A stretch of DNA of 52,123 bases, taken from contig PCWQ01000008.1 in the NCBI GenBank assembly GCA_002787405.1, positions 1 through 52,123 of the forward strand, in the 5' to 3' direction. The stretch comes from Candidatus Komeilibacteria bacterium CG11_big_fil_rev_8_21_14_0_20_36_20. GTDB lineage: Bacteria; Patescibacteriota; Patescibacteriia; UBA1558; GWA2-36-10. Positions 35,647-44,623 of the stretch are shown here, one piece after another. Under the pieces are notes generated by a model that searched no databases, was not told where the DNA came from, and saw nothing but the letters and a program-made list of their open reading frames with translations. The position numbers and the translations under genes are program-made. Position 1 is the first letter of the stretch, and each line of letters starts with the position of its first letter.

Positions 35647-37308
35647 ATGAAAATAGCTAAAAAATTGATTTGGTTAATAATTATACTATTGATAGTAGTT
35701 ATTGGAGTTTATTTTACGCTTCGTCATTTTTCTCCCAACCAGACCAGTTATATAACAGAAACAGTTATAAGAACCAACTTACAGCAAACAGTAGAAGTAA
35801 CCGGTTCAGTGGAGTCAGCTGATGAGATTGATTTAAATTTTGCGACGGCTGGGACATTAGACAGACTTTTAGTGGAGGTAGGCGATGAGGTAATAGCCGG
35901 CCAGCAGTTAGCTATTTTATCAGCCGGATCAATTAGTTCTAAAGTGGAGGATGCCGTAGCTGCTGTAGAAGTAGCACAGAGCGATTTAGATGCTTTGATT
36001 GCCGGGGCGAGTGTGGAGGACATTAAGGTAGCTGAAGAAGAAGTATCTATTACCCAAAGCACCTATCAAACCAATTTAGATAAATTAAGTAATTTAGAAA
36101 GTACGCGTGATCAGGAGTTAGAGGATTTAAGACTGGCCGCGGTCAACACTATTGAGGATAAGTATTTTATTGGCAAACATTCTTTAAATGTGGTCGATGA
36201 TGCTATTATGGATGAAATAGCAGATAACTATCTTCTAGTCTACGACGCAGACCTTTTGGCTCGGGCTAAGAGTAATTATAATTTAGCTAACAGTCAATAT
36301 AATGCTTTGGAGTTAGGAATTAATAATCTAAACGATCATTCCAGTCAGGAGCAGGTTATTTTAGTTTTAGATGATTTGAAATCAGTTTTAGATTTAATTT
36401 ATGATGCTTTAATTGACACTTATAGTGTTATGATTTATACCATTGAAAATACAGAGTATACTAAGACGATTATTGATACTTTGAAATCAAGTCTAAACAC
36501 TCAAAATACATCCGTGGCCACAGCCATAACCTCGGTTCATGATGCGGCCTATGATTTACGCACGCGGGATTTATATTATCAGACCTCTATTATTAATGCT
36601 AAAAATGATGTTAATTATGCTTTGTCTAATTTAGATTTAGCTAAAGCGAAATTAAATCTAAAAAAAGCCCAGCCGCGGGAATTTGAAATCAAGGCAGCCG
36701 AAGCAAAGGTGCGACAGGCACAGGCCAATTTGGGAGGTTATTTAAGTGATTTATCAGATACGATTATTAAAGCTCCAGTAGATGGTATTGTTACTTCTTT
36801 AAATTTTGATGAAGGAGAAAATACCTCCTTGTCTTTGCCAGTAGTTTCGATGATTGGATTAAGTGAAGTGCAGATTGAAGTTAATGTTCCCGAGTCAGAT
36901 ATTACAAAAGTTAAGCTTGGTGACAAAGTGGAGATTGTTCTAGACGCTTTTTCCATTGAAGATAATTTTTCCGGCATTGTCACTTTTATTGATCCAGCGG
37001 CGACCATTATCAATGACGTGGTTTATTATCAAGTTACAGTAGTCTTGAGCGAAAAAGATGAGCGGATTAAAATTGGCATGACAGCCGATTTAACTATTAT
37101 TACTTCCAGTAAAGATGATGTTTTAGTTGTGCCAACACGGGCTATTATTTATCAAGACAATAAAAAATATTTGCGAATTTTGGAAGGGGAGACTATGCGT
37201 GAAATTGAAGTGCAAACTGGCTTGTCTGGTGATAACGGTCTAGTGGAACTATTATCTGGTCTAAAAGAAGGAGAAGAGGTAGTTACTTTTGTTAAAAATG
37301 GCAATTAA
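35647..37308 (+). CDS. MacA/HlyD-like periplasmic-adaptor type exporter subunit
   Basis: 553 aa, longer than typical MacA (~370). One N-terminal transmembrane helix precedes a biotinyl-lipoyl-like half (VTGSVESADEIDL...LLVEVGDEVIAGQQLAIL). A long helical hairpin region (about 100-360) is expanded by a central insert. The second lipoyl half (IIKAPVDGIVTSLNFDEGE) and a beta-barrel with VVPTRAII follow. In the family it links an ABC transporter to the outside. In a cell without an outer membrane it would act as an extracellular adaptor. It is first in a four-gene operon, with a strong Shine-Dalgarno. Confidence 0.9.
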   Translation: MKIAKKLIWLIIILLIVVIGVYFTLRHFSPNQTSYITETVIRTNLQQTVEVTGSVESADEIDLNFATAGTLDRLLVEVGDEVIAGQQLAILSAGSISSKVEDAVAAVEVAQSDLDALIAGASVEDIKVAEEEVSITQSTYQTNLDKLSNLESTRDQELEDLRLAAVNTIEDKYFIGKHSLNVVDDAIMDEIADNYLLVYDADLLARAKSNYNLANSQYNALELGINNLNDHSSQEQVILVLDDLKSVLDLIYDALIDTYSVMIYTIENTEYTKTIIDTLKSSLNTQNTSVATAITSVHDAAYDLRTRDLYYQTSIINAKNDVNYALSNLDLAKAKLNLKKAQPREFEIKAAEAKVRQAQANLGGYLSDLSDTIIKAPVDGIVTSLNFDEGENTSLSLPVVSMIGLSEVQIEVNVPESDITKVKLGDKVEIVLDAFSIEDNFSGIVTFIDPAATIINDVVYYQVTVVLSEKDERIKIGMTADLTIITSSKDDVLVVPTRAIIYQDNKKYLRILEGETMREIEVQTGLSGDNGLVELLSGLKEGEEVVTFVKNGN

Positions 37309-37313
37309 AAATT

Positions 37314-38021
37314 ATGATTGAAATAAAAGATTTATATAAGGAGTTTGTCAATGAGGAAGTAGTGACTAAGGTTCTGTATAACGTGAATCTTACAATAAAT
37401 AAAGGAGAATATTTGGCTATTATGGGGCCTTCTGGTTCTGGCAAATCTACCTTGATGCATATTTTGGGATTTTTGGATACCCTAACTATGGGGCAATATA
37501 TTTTTGAGGGTCAGGATGTTAGTCATTTGGACGATAATATTTTGGCCCAATATCGCAATAAAAAAGTGGGTTTTGTTTTTCAGAGTTTTAATCTTTTACC
37601 TAAAACAACTGTTTGGGAAAACGTGCGTTTACCTTTGCTTTATGCCCGGCAAAAAGTTGATTTAAAAGAAGTTGATCGTTCAATTAAAAGCGTTGGTCTG
37701 GAGCATCGTCAATATTATTTATCTAATCAGCTCTCCGGCGGTGAAAAGCAGCGCGTGGCGATTGCTCGGGCTTTGGTTAATAACCCAGACATTATTTTTG
37801 CCGATGAGCCAACCGGCAATTTAGATTCTAAAACCGGCAATCAAATTATGAAGATACTGCAGCAGTTAAATAGCGAAGGCAAAACAATTGTCATTGTTAC
37901 TCATGAGACCATCACAGCTAGGCATACGGATCGTATTATTGGATTAAAAGATGGAGTAATTGTTAGTGATGAAAAAAATACTCATAAAGATGAGGTTGAT
38001 TTTAATCATCGATTAAAATAA
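37314..38021 (+). CDS. MacB/LolD-like ABC transporter ATPase
   Basis: 235 aa. Walker [12 protein letters not shown]-loop [10 protein letters not shown], signature [15 protein letters not shown], Walker [13 protein letters not shown] and H-loop VIVTHE are all intact. It belongs to the macrolide-export/lipoprotein-release type of ABC ATPases. It starts 5 bp after the adaptor gene and is followed directly by two permeases. Confidence 0.95.
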   Translation: MIEIKDLYKEFVNEEVVTKVLYNVNLTINKGEYLAIMGPSGSGKSTLMHILGFLDTLTMGQYIFEGQDVSHLDDNILAQYRNKKVGFVFQSFNLLPKTTVWENVRLPLLYARQKVDLKEVDRSIKSVGLEHRQYYLSNQLSGGEKQRVAIARALVNNPDIIFADEPTGNLDSKTGNQIMKILQQLNSEGKTIVIVTHETITARHTDRIIGLKDGVIVSDEKNTHKDEVDFNHRLK

Positions 38022-38022
38022 T

Positions 38023-39261
38023 ATGCGTTTTAATTTTTCATATTATCTATTGATTTTCAAGATTTTAAAGCGTAATAAATTACGCTCTTTTTTAACTAGT
38101 TTAGGTATTATTATTGGTATTGCCTCTATTATTATCATCATGTCGGTGGGAGCTGGCGCCCATAGTTTAATTGTCAACGAAATCAATACAGTTGGTTCGA
38201 ATCTCATTGGTGTTTTGCCTGGAGCGACTGACGACAGCGGTATACCAGCCGCGGTCATGGGCGTTAGTGTTACTACTTTGACTGTTGATGATGGACTGGC
38301 CATTGAAGAGCAGGTTGCCCAAATAGAAGTAGTGGCGGCTTATTTAAAAGGTGTGGCTACGATTTCTTGGCAAAATAAAGTAGTGGATACTACCTTAACT
38401 GGTATTACTCCTAATTATTTAGAAGTAGAGTCTGCTAATATTAAAGAAGGGCAATTTATCAGCGAAGAATATGAAGGCACAACTGCTAGAGTGGTGGTTT
38501 TAGGTAGCCAAGTAGCGGAAGATTTATTTTTTGGTGTTGATCCAGTTAATGAAAAAGTGAAGATTAACAAGGAGATTTTTAGGGTGATTGGCATCTTAGA
38601 GAGTCGAGGTTCATCTGGACTGCAGAATCAGGATAATCAAATTTTTGTTCCTTTATCAACTGCTCAGAAATTAATTATGGGCGTTAATCATGTCAGCTTA
38701 TTGAGAGGTAAAGTGGTTGAGGGGGCTGATTTGAATTACACAATTCAAGAAGTTGAAACTGTTGTACGGGAACGTCATAATATAGACGATCCGGAAAAAG
38801 ACGATTTTACTGTAAAATCATCAGAACAAGCTTTGGATACTTTGGCTGATATCACCGGCATCTTAAATTATTTTCTAGCCATGGTGGCCGCTATTTCTCT
38901 TTTAGTCGGCGGCATTGGTATTATGAATATTATGCTGGTCTCGGTTCATGAAAGTGTTAAGGAGATCGGTTTACGCAAAGCGGTCGGCGCTACTGCTGGT
39001 GATATTGTTTTACATTTTCTTATTCAGACTATTATTCTAGCTTTAATTGGTGGTATTGTTGGTATTATTGCTGGCGCTTTTGTTTCTTGGCTGATTAGTC
39101 TGGTGGCTAATTATTTAGGGTATAACTGGGATTTTATTATTTCACCGTCTTCCGTCATTTTAGCCACTTTTTTTATTATTTCAGTCGGCGTATTTTTTGG
39201 CTGGTATCCATCAAAACAGGCCTCTGCTTTACAGCCGGTTGACGCCCTACGTTATGAATAA
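38023..39261 (+). CDS. MacB-type ABC transporter permease 1
   Basis: 412 aa. An N-terminal transmembrane helix (FLTSLGIIIGIASIIIIMSVGAG) is followed by a large extracellular MacB_PCD domain and three C-terminal transmembrane helices with the FtsX signature (GGIGIMNIMLVSVHESVKEIGLRKAVGAT). It works with the ATPase to drive a mechanotransmission-type export or extraction. It is paralogous to the next gene, and the pair probably forms a heterodimer. Confidence 0.94.
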   Translation: MRFNFSYYLLIFKILKRNKLRSFLTSLGIIIGIASIIIIMSVGAGAHSLIVNEINTVGSNLIGVLPGATDDSGIPAAVMGVSVTTLTVDDGLAIEEQVAQIEVVAAYLKGVATISWQNKVVDTTLTGITPNYLEVESANIKEGQFISEEYEGTTARVVVLGSQVAEDLFFGVDPVNEKVKINKEIFRVIGILESRGSSGLQNQDNQIFVPLSTAQKLIMGVNHVSLLRGKVVEGADLNYTIQEVETVVRERHNIDDPEKDDFTVKSSEQALDTLADITGILNYFLAMVAAISLLVGGIGIMNIMLVSVHESVKEIGLRKAVGATAGDIVLHFLIQTIILALIGGIVGIIAGAFVSWLISLVANYLGYNWDFIISPSSVILATFFIISVGVFFGWYPSKQASALQPVDALRYE

Positions 39262-39266
39262 TTTCT

Positions 39267-40502
39267 ATGAATATCTTTAAAGTTTTAACCATTGCCAGAC
39301 AAGCTATTGCGAAAAATAAGTTAAGGACTTTTTTCACGGTTCTTGGTATTGTAATTGGAATTACTGCAGTTTCGGTGATTGTTTCGGCTGGTCGAAGTGT
39401 GGAAGGTTTAATTTTTAGTCAAATGGAAAGTTTTGGCTCTAATTTAATTCAAACGGAAGTGAGAGTGCCGAAGGGCAGTGGAGGAATGGCTACTCAAGTG
39501 CAGGGAGTGGTCATCACCACGATGACTCTGGGTGACAAAGAGGCGATTGATAATTTACCTAATATAAAAAGAAGCTATGCGGCTGAAATGAGTCAGGAAT
39601 TGTTATCATGGAACGGCAACATTAAGAGCGCTTTAGTTTACAGTACTACTTATGAATTTATTGACATTGATAGTTCAGAAATAGAAAGTGGCCGTTTTTA
39701 TACAGAACAAGAGGATAACAATAAAACTCGAGTAGTTGTTTTAGGCCAGCAGGTCAAAGAAGATCTATTCGGGGAGAGCGAAGCCATTGGTCAGAATATA
39801 AAGATTCGCAAAGTAAATTTTAAGGTTATTGGAGTTTTAAAACCAAGAGGTAGCGTCATGTTTTTTGACATGGATAATTTAATTTATACCCCTATTCAGA
39901 CAGCGCAGAAATTACTATTGGGGATTGATCATGTCTCAGCTATTACTGCTCAAATGAATGACGCTAATTTAGACGAACAGACAGTTAATGACATCAGGAC
40001 AACAATCAGAGAAAGGCATGATATTACTAATCCGGATAAGGATGATTTTGAAACTATGTCCATGAGTGACGCTCAAAACATTATGGGTAATGTCTTGGGC
40101 GGTATTACTTTGTTATTAATTGCCTTGGCTAGTATTTCTTTAATTGTTGGCGGAGTTGGTATTATGAATATCATGTATGCCAGTGTGGCGGAGAGGACTT
40201 TTGAAATTGGTTTGCGTAAATCAATCGGCGCTAGCCAGAAAAATATTATGACCCAATTTCTAATGGAAGCAATTATTATTACTAGTTTAGGAGGATTAGG
40301 TGGAGTTGTTTTAGGTTTGATTATTACTTATTTTATATATTTATTGGCCAATTATTATAATTTTGACTGGTCATTTTCAATCTCCCTAGGCGGAATTATT
40401 TTAGCTATGTTATTTTCCACAGCGGTTGGTTTGGTTTTTGGTCTTTATCCAGCTAAAAAAGCAGCTGATCTGGATCCGATTACTGCTTTACGAAAAGAAT
40501 AG
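39267..40502 (+). CDS. MacB-type ABC transporter permease 2
   Basis: 411 aa with the same layout as permease 1: FFTVLGIVIGITAVSVIVSAG, MacB_PCD domain, then GGVGIMNIMYASVAERTFEIGLRKSIGAS and two further helices. The shared lengths and motifs indicate duplication. The two-permease arrangement differs from MacB, where ATPase and permease are fused. It is the last gene of the operon. Confidence 0.94.
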   Translation: MNIFKVLTIARQAIAKNKLRTFFTVLGIVIGITAVSVIVSAGRSVEGLIFSQMESFGSNLIQTEVRVPKGSGGMATQVQGVVITTMTLGDKEAIDNLPNIKRSYAAEMSQELLSWNGNIKSALVYSTTYEFIDIDSSEIESGRFYTEQEDNNKTRVVVLGQQVKEDLFGESEAIGQNIKIRKVNFKVIGVLKPRGSVMFFDMDNLIYTPIQTAQKLLLGIDHVSAITAQMNDANLDEQTVNDIRTTIRERHDITNPDKDDFETMSMSDAQNIMGNVLGGITLLLIALASISLIVGGVGIMNIMYASVAERTFEIGLRKSIGASQKNIMTQFLMEAIIITSLGGLGGVVLGLIITYFIYLLANYYNFDWSFSISLGGIILAMLFSTAVGLVFGLYPAKKAADLDPITALRKE

Positions 40503-40514
40503 TATATCTCCTCC

Positions 40515-40538
40515 AAACCCCCTTCATAAGGGGTTTTT
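40515..40538. terminator. Terminator between convergent operons
   Basis: AAACCCC (40515-40521) pairs with GGGGTTT (40530-40536), followed by TT on the plus strand. It lies between the exporter operon (+) and the second pilus locus (-). The 72 bases after it hold no gene. Confidence 0.7.
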
Positions 40539-40610
40539 AGTTTACAAAAATTAATTAATTATCAGTAAAGTGGGATCCTGTCTGCGGGAGGAGAGATCGA
40601 GAGGGGATAT

Positions 40611-41564
40611 TTAAGGGGTTAGCTCACTCCAAAGGCAGTTAGCGATTTGATTGTTGCAAGTGTAGCGGACTTTGCGAGTGGCTTTAGTAGTGCTAGCAGT
40701 TGCTTCAATATTGGAATTGCATTCTAGATCTTCGCCGCAACCTTCTGGATAGGGGGTGATGATTAAAGATGGATCATCAAAACTGAAACTCATGCCTGAT
40801 TCTATAGTATGCCGTTCAGTAAAATAAATCTCAACAATATTATCTCCGGCTGTCAGAAAGATGTCGCCAGTTTTAGTAAAAGCAGGATGAGTGCCGCTGT
40901 TATTAACAATCACTATACCTCCTACTAGCACCCAGGAGTCGTCATCAGAGGCCAGAGCATAGCTGTAATTATCATCAGCGGGAGCAGTGACTATGGCTCG
41001 CCAATGCATACCAAAATGGTAGTCATGATTAAAACCTTCCATGTCCTCCCATTCAGTGCCATCATAAGGGAACCACATGCTGGTTAAAAATTCCAAATTG
41101 GCGTCAATCTGCTCGTGAGTTTTATAGTTGTCGTCATACCAATCATGTTCAGTTGGAGTAGGCGTTGGTCCGGGATAAGGATTAACTTCCATATCCGGAT
41201 GATTAACAGAGTAGTTAAAATATTCAGACCACCAGCCGCTATCTGATGGATAATCGCACTGCTCCGGTTGGTCACAACTACCACCTTCTTCTTCTATAAA
41301 TTCGGTACTGACAGTTAATCCACCAACAACAATATCATTAAAAGTTAGGTTAGCGGGCTCTTTACGCAGCTGCATTAAAGCTTCTCCAGCACCTGCTTCA
41401 GCTGAATAAAAACTTTGTACAGAATCAGCGAATGATTCTAAACTTGCTTTATTGTTTAGGGCAATGATGGTTACGGAAAGGGAGATAGATAAAACACCGG
41501 CAGCCACAACAATTGCTCCAATAATGGCAGCTGCTCCTTTTTGTGTTTTTAGGGTCGTTTTCAT
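40611..41564 (-). CDS. PilX-like protein carrying a PA14-like domain, locus 2
   Basis: 317 aa. The N-terminal hydrophobic helix (about 10-34) and FYSAEAGAGEALMQLRKEP match the PilX_N type. The middle (about 130-260) resembles a PA14/fibro-slime domain: HFGMHWRAIVTAPADDNYSYAL, SDDDSWVLVGGIVIV, LTAGDNIVEIYFTERHT. PA14-like domains often bind carbohydrate. Four cysteines are near the end. It is the last gene of the second pilus locus and probably contributes an exposed, ligand-binding part of a pilus tip. The domain call is from motif reading only. Confidence 0.78.
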   Translation of the reverse strand: MKTTLKTQKGAAAIIGAIVVAAGVLSISLSVTIIALNNKASLESFADSVQSFYSAEAGAGEALMQLRKEPANLTFNDIVVGGLTVSTEFIEEEGGSCDQPEQCDYPSDSGWWSEYFNYSVNHPDMEVNPYPGPTPTPTEHDWYDDNYKTHEQIDANLEFLTSMWFPYDGTEWEDMEGFNHDYHFGMHWRAIVTAPADDNYSYALASDDDSWVLVGGIVIVNNSGTHPAFTKTGDIFLTAGDNIVEIYFTERHTIESGMSFSFDDPSLIITPYPEGCGEDLECNSNIEATASTTKATRKVRYTCNNQIANCLWSELTP

Positions 41565-41568
41565 AGGT

Positions 41569-42120
41569 TTAGCGGACGCTGATAAAAGTGTTTAGATTTT
41601 GTTGTTTATAGCCATAAATATCTTCTGGCTGGCCGATAGTTAAGATAAGGTTTAGGTTTATACCTTGATTGTCATTACCATAATTGTCCGAAATTGGTGT
41701 TAAAACTAAGTCAGAGATTCGGGTCAGATTAGTGTTAAGAATAATCGGATCCGCCGTTGATTGTTCAGGGAATCCTTCTCCCAGGTCGTGAGTTTCGCGA
41801 TAAACCAGATTATCTGATTCGACAGTTAAGCTGAAGCGCGTAGAAGTTGAAGAATAAAAAAGCACTTGTTCTAGGGCCGGATTGGCATCTTCAATATTGT
41901 CAACATTATGAATACGGTTGCTGACAAAATTTAAAATAAAGCGAGTGTCATGTTGGACCAAATCAGAAACCTTGAGTCGTCTTTTAACATTAAAACTGTT
42001 TGTTACTAGACTACTGATGACCAACAATAACATGCTGGTAATAAAAAGATAAACCAGTATTTCAATCAAGCTGAAACCAGTTTTATTCTTGGTGATTGAT
42101 ATTTTTTTGCTGATTATCAT
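41569..42120 (-). CDS. PilW/GspJ-like minor prepilin, locus 2
   Basis: 183 aa. Prepilin motif TG|FSLIEILVYLFITSMLL has a 15-residue leader. VQHDTRFILNFVSNRIHNV follows the helix as in PilW-type minor pilins. It overlaps the previous gene by 4 bp (ATGA) and precedes the PA14 gene by 4 bp, so the locus is translationally coupled. Confidence 0.85.
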   Translation of the reverse strand: MIISKKISITKNKTGFSLIEILVYLFITSMLLLVISSLVTNSFNVKRRLKVSDLVQHDTRFILNFVSNRIHNVDNIEDANPALEQVLFYSSTSTRFSLTVESDNLVYRETHDLGEGFPEQSTADPIILNTNLTRISDLVLTPISDNYGNDNQGINLNLILTIGQPEDIYGYKQQNLNTFISVR

Positions 42121-44018
42121 GGGTAAATGGAATAACTAATAGTTACTTCTTCTAAGATCGGTACTTGGATATCGGCGCTACTGCTTAAAAATAATTTATA
42201 ACGCAGATATCTTTTATTTAGATGACTAGTGTAATTAATAAATTCTTTAGCGGCTATAGTATAATAAGTGGAGCTACTACCGTCTGGTCCGATAAAATTC
42301 CAAGGACCAGCTTGATTGTCACTAGTGGCTATTTGAAAACGAATATCGGTATTAAGTGGCTCGGAGCCAGTCCAACTAATCCAGTTATAGGCAATGGTTT
42401 CATGGCCAGTATCAAAAGTAGAGGATTCCAAAATGCCGCTGGAAGCATAGCCGCAGTCATCAACTTCTGTGGAGATAATGAAAAATTCATTTTGATTACT
42501 AGAAGTAGCGGCATAAATAACTGAACAATTAGCTGACATACCTAAGATATGTCCATTTAAATCAAAACCAGATACTTTATTAATCGTGGCCGGGTAGCTG
42601 ACGTCAATCACTACTAATTCTTCATTAAGAAAATTAGTACCGAGTAAAGCATAAGGTCCGACAATAGCAAAAGAGTAAATCATCTCTCCAGTTTCATAGG
42701 AGCCGATAAAAACCGGATCGGTTGGGTCTGAAATTTCAAAAATAAAGAATTCTGGCCCGGAACCGTTGTTTTGAGTGGAAATATAAGCCCGGGTGCCGCG
42801 GACATAGACGTCGGTGCCCTTCAGGGAGCCGGGCAGATTATATTCACCGATTGGTTGCAAATTCGCTGGATTGGTGACATCAATAATCTGCAATTCTTTA
42901 TCACTATCTTCAGTGGCAATATAGATATTATTTTCTGATAAAAACAATTCTTTAGCATCATCATCGACATCAATAGTATCCAGGAATTGAGGAGAAGTTG
43001 GCTGAACAATACTAAAAGAATATAGGTCATCATCTTGGATGATATAAAGTTCATTTTCATTAACTACTATATCTTGAGCATTATTATTACTAGGTAGATT
43101 ATAAGCAGCAGTGATAAAAGGATGATGGCTGTCTGACACATCGACGACTTGTAGTTCACTATTGTCTTTTTTGGTAGATAAATATGCGTACTGATTTTCT
43201 ACCACTACAGAAGTAACCCCGCTACCGATATTGAGCGAAGACAGTTGAAAAGGATGATAGATATCGTTGACATCTAAAATGTAAAATTCTGAACCATCAG
43301 AGTTATTCTCGGTGACCAAATAGGCCAGGCCATTTAATTCATAGACATCATTGTCATCAAAGTTACCAGGTGTGTCAAAGACACCAGTGGTAGTGGCTTG
43401 GTTCCAATCCAAAAAACCGGACAAAAGAGTGGTAATTCCAGGAACACTAATATCAATCCCAGAATCTTTAGTATAAAAACGTGTTTCATCAGCCCAGTTG
43501 TCTTGTCCGGCTCCACCAACCCAGTTAGTCTGTACCCAGCGATTGGCTTCCCAGCGGTAGAGATAAGTCTCCAGCTCTTCTGTTTGTAATTTACCGACTT
43601 GATTTGTCCACTCCAATCGGGCGGTTATTTTTTTGGTATCAGGGTCAAAAAATCCCATTTCCATTATTGGTCCGTAGACCGTTCCATTAGTGGAGTTGGC
43701 TCTATAGACATTATCAATGACAATGGTGCGGGTGAATTTGCCGTTAATCAAGTCACTACCGGCTATTAAATTCCAAACATTTCCTTGAATTGTTGGATAA
43801 TAATCTCCGGCAGCTAAATCATTCCAATTTATTAATTTTATTGCTTCCATTGCTTCGCTGGCGTAGAGGAGAGCTTGGGTACGCTCTTCGTTTAGTTTTC
43901 CTAATTTACTGTTAAAGGCAGTTAAACCAAAAATAAGAACAATAATGACGCTCATGAATGAGATGGCCACTAGTAATTCTACCAAAGAAAAGCCCGGTTG
44001 ATTATTTTTTGTCTTCAT
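42117..44018 (-). CDS. Prepilin fused to a seven-repeat beta-propeller (LVIVD type), locus 2
   Basis: 633 aa, three to four times normal pilin length. Prepilin motif PG|FSLVELLVAISFMSVI has a 9-residue leader, and the next ~180 residues are PilV-like. Residues about 215-520 hold seven LVIVD-like repeats, recognisable by AYLVT...FYILDVND, AYLST...LQVVDVSD, IYIAT...LQIIDVTN, AYIST...FFIFEISD, ALLGT...LVVIDVSY and two weaker copies, which predicts a seven-bladed propeller. A C-terminal ~100-residue domain (GILESSTFDTG, IRFQIATSDN, YLRYKLFLSS) follows. Probably a giant tip minor pilin displaying a binding domain. Confidence 0.85.
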   Translation of the reverse strand: MKTKNNQPGFSLVELLVAISFMSVIIVLIFGLTAFNSKLGKLNEERTQALLYASEAMEAIKLINWNDLAAGDYYPTIQGNVWNLIAGSDLINGKFTRTIVIDNVYRANSTNGTVYGPIMEMGFFDPDTKKITARLEWTNQVGKLQTEELETYLYRWEANRWVQTNWVGGAGQDNWADETRFYTKDSGIDISVPGITTLLSGFLDWNQATTTGVFDTPGNFDDNDVYELNGLAYLVTENNSDGSEFYILDVNDIYHPFQLSSLNIGSGVTSVVVENQYAYLSTKKDNSELQVVDVSDSHHPFITAAYNLPSNNNAQDIVVNENELYIIQDDDLYSFSIVQPTSPQFLDTIDVDDDAKELFLSENNIYIATEDSDKELQIIDVTNPANLQPIGEYNLPGSLKGTDVYVRGTRAYISTQNNGSGPEFFIFEISDPTDPVFIGSYETGEMIYSFAIVGPYALLGTNFLNEELVVIDVSYPATINKVSGFDLNGHILGMSANCSVIYAATSSNQNEFFIISTEVDDCGYASSGILESSTFDTGHETIAYNWISWTGSEPLNTDIRFQIATSDNQAGPWNFIGPDGSSSTYYTIAAKEFINYTSHLNKRYLRYKLFLSSSADIQVPILEEVTISYSIYP

Positions 44019-44020
44019 AA

Positions 44021-44491
44021 TTAATAAATTTGCCCGGAGGGGTCTACTATAATGGTTTTAGTGATATTATGGTCGCTGACGGTCATTAAAGTAATAGTGC
44101 CGGTATTGGCAGTTTGTCCGGTGAATTTAGAGAAAATGACATTAGAGCCAAAACCACCAGTGCCGTCAGCAAAGGTTGAAGTAGGATGCAAAATTTCTGT
44201 TCCTTTCAACACCCATAATATATTGTGGGGGTCATTTTCATTGTAAGAGTAACCTTGAAACATCATATAGCGGTCATTGTCTAGATGAATTCCCCAAACA
44301 TTATTGTCAGCCGCAGCAGTAGCTAATTGTTGGGCTCTGGCTAAAGCGCTATTTAATTCATCTAAGTTGTTGTTCAACTGTACTTGTTGTTGCCAGCGGT
44401 GGTAAGAAACAGCGCTTAAAGTAGCAATAATGCCAGCGATAAATAAAACAAGTATAATTTCTAAAATAGTTAGTCCAAGTTGATTTTTCAT
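44021..44491 (-). CDS. GspH/FimT-like minor prepilin, locus 2
   Basis: 156 aa. Prepilin motif LG|LTILEIILVLFIAGIIA has a 6-residue leader and Glu at +5. SALARAQQLATAAADNNVWGIHL is the GspH-type segment after the helix. Its start codon overlaps the inner end of a 15-bp inverted repeat (44490-44504), so translation could depend on local RNA structure. It begins the minor-pilin block of the second locus, 2 bp before the propeller gene. Confidence 0.86.
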   Translation of the reverse strand: MKNQLGLTILEIILVLFIAGIIATLSAVSYHRWQQQVQLNNNLDELNSALARAQQLATAAADNNVWGIHLDNDRYMMFQGYSYNENDPHNILWVLKGTEILHPTSTFADGTGGFGSNVIFSKFTGQTANTGTITLMTVSDHNITKTIIVDPSGQIY

Positions 44492-44619
44492 CCCGTTAGA
44501 AATTATCGCTCAGTCATTCGACCCTGAACGGAAGGTCGACCACCCTGTCTGGTAGTACAACGAATTAAATAAATTTTTGTTTTGTTCTCCCGATAGATTC
44601 TGTAAATTTCTAACGGGAT
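44490..44619. repeat. 130-bp element with perfect 15-bp terminal inverted repeats
   Basis: ATCCCGTTAGAAATT (44490-44504) and AATTTCTAACGGGAT (44605-44619) are exact inverse complements, 100 bases apart. The interior has smaller dyads, TCGACC...GGTCGA and ACCA...TGGT. It fills nearly the whole pilC2-pilin spacer. One arm lies 4 bases after the pilC2 stop codon; the other includes the first two bases of the pilin start codon. It may be a MITE-like insertion or a folded intercistronic RNA. No clear target-site duplication is visible. Confidence 0.8.
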
Positions 44620-44623
44620 TCAT

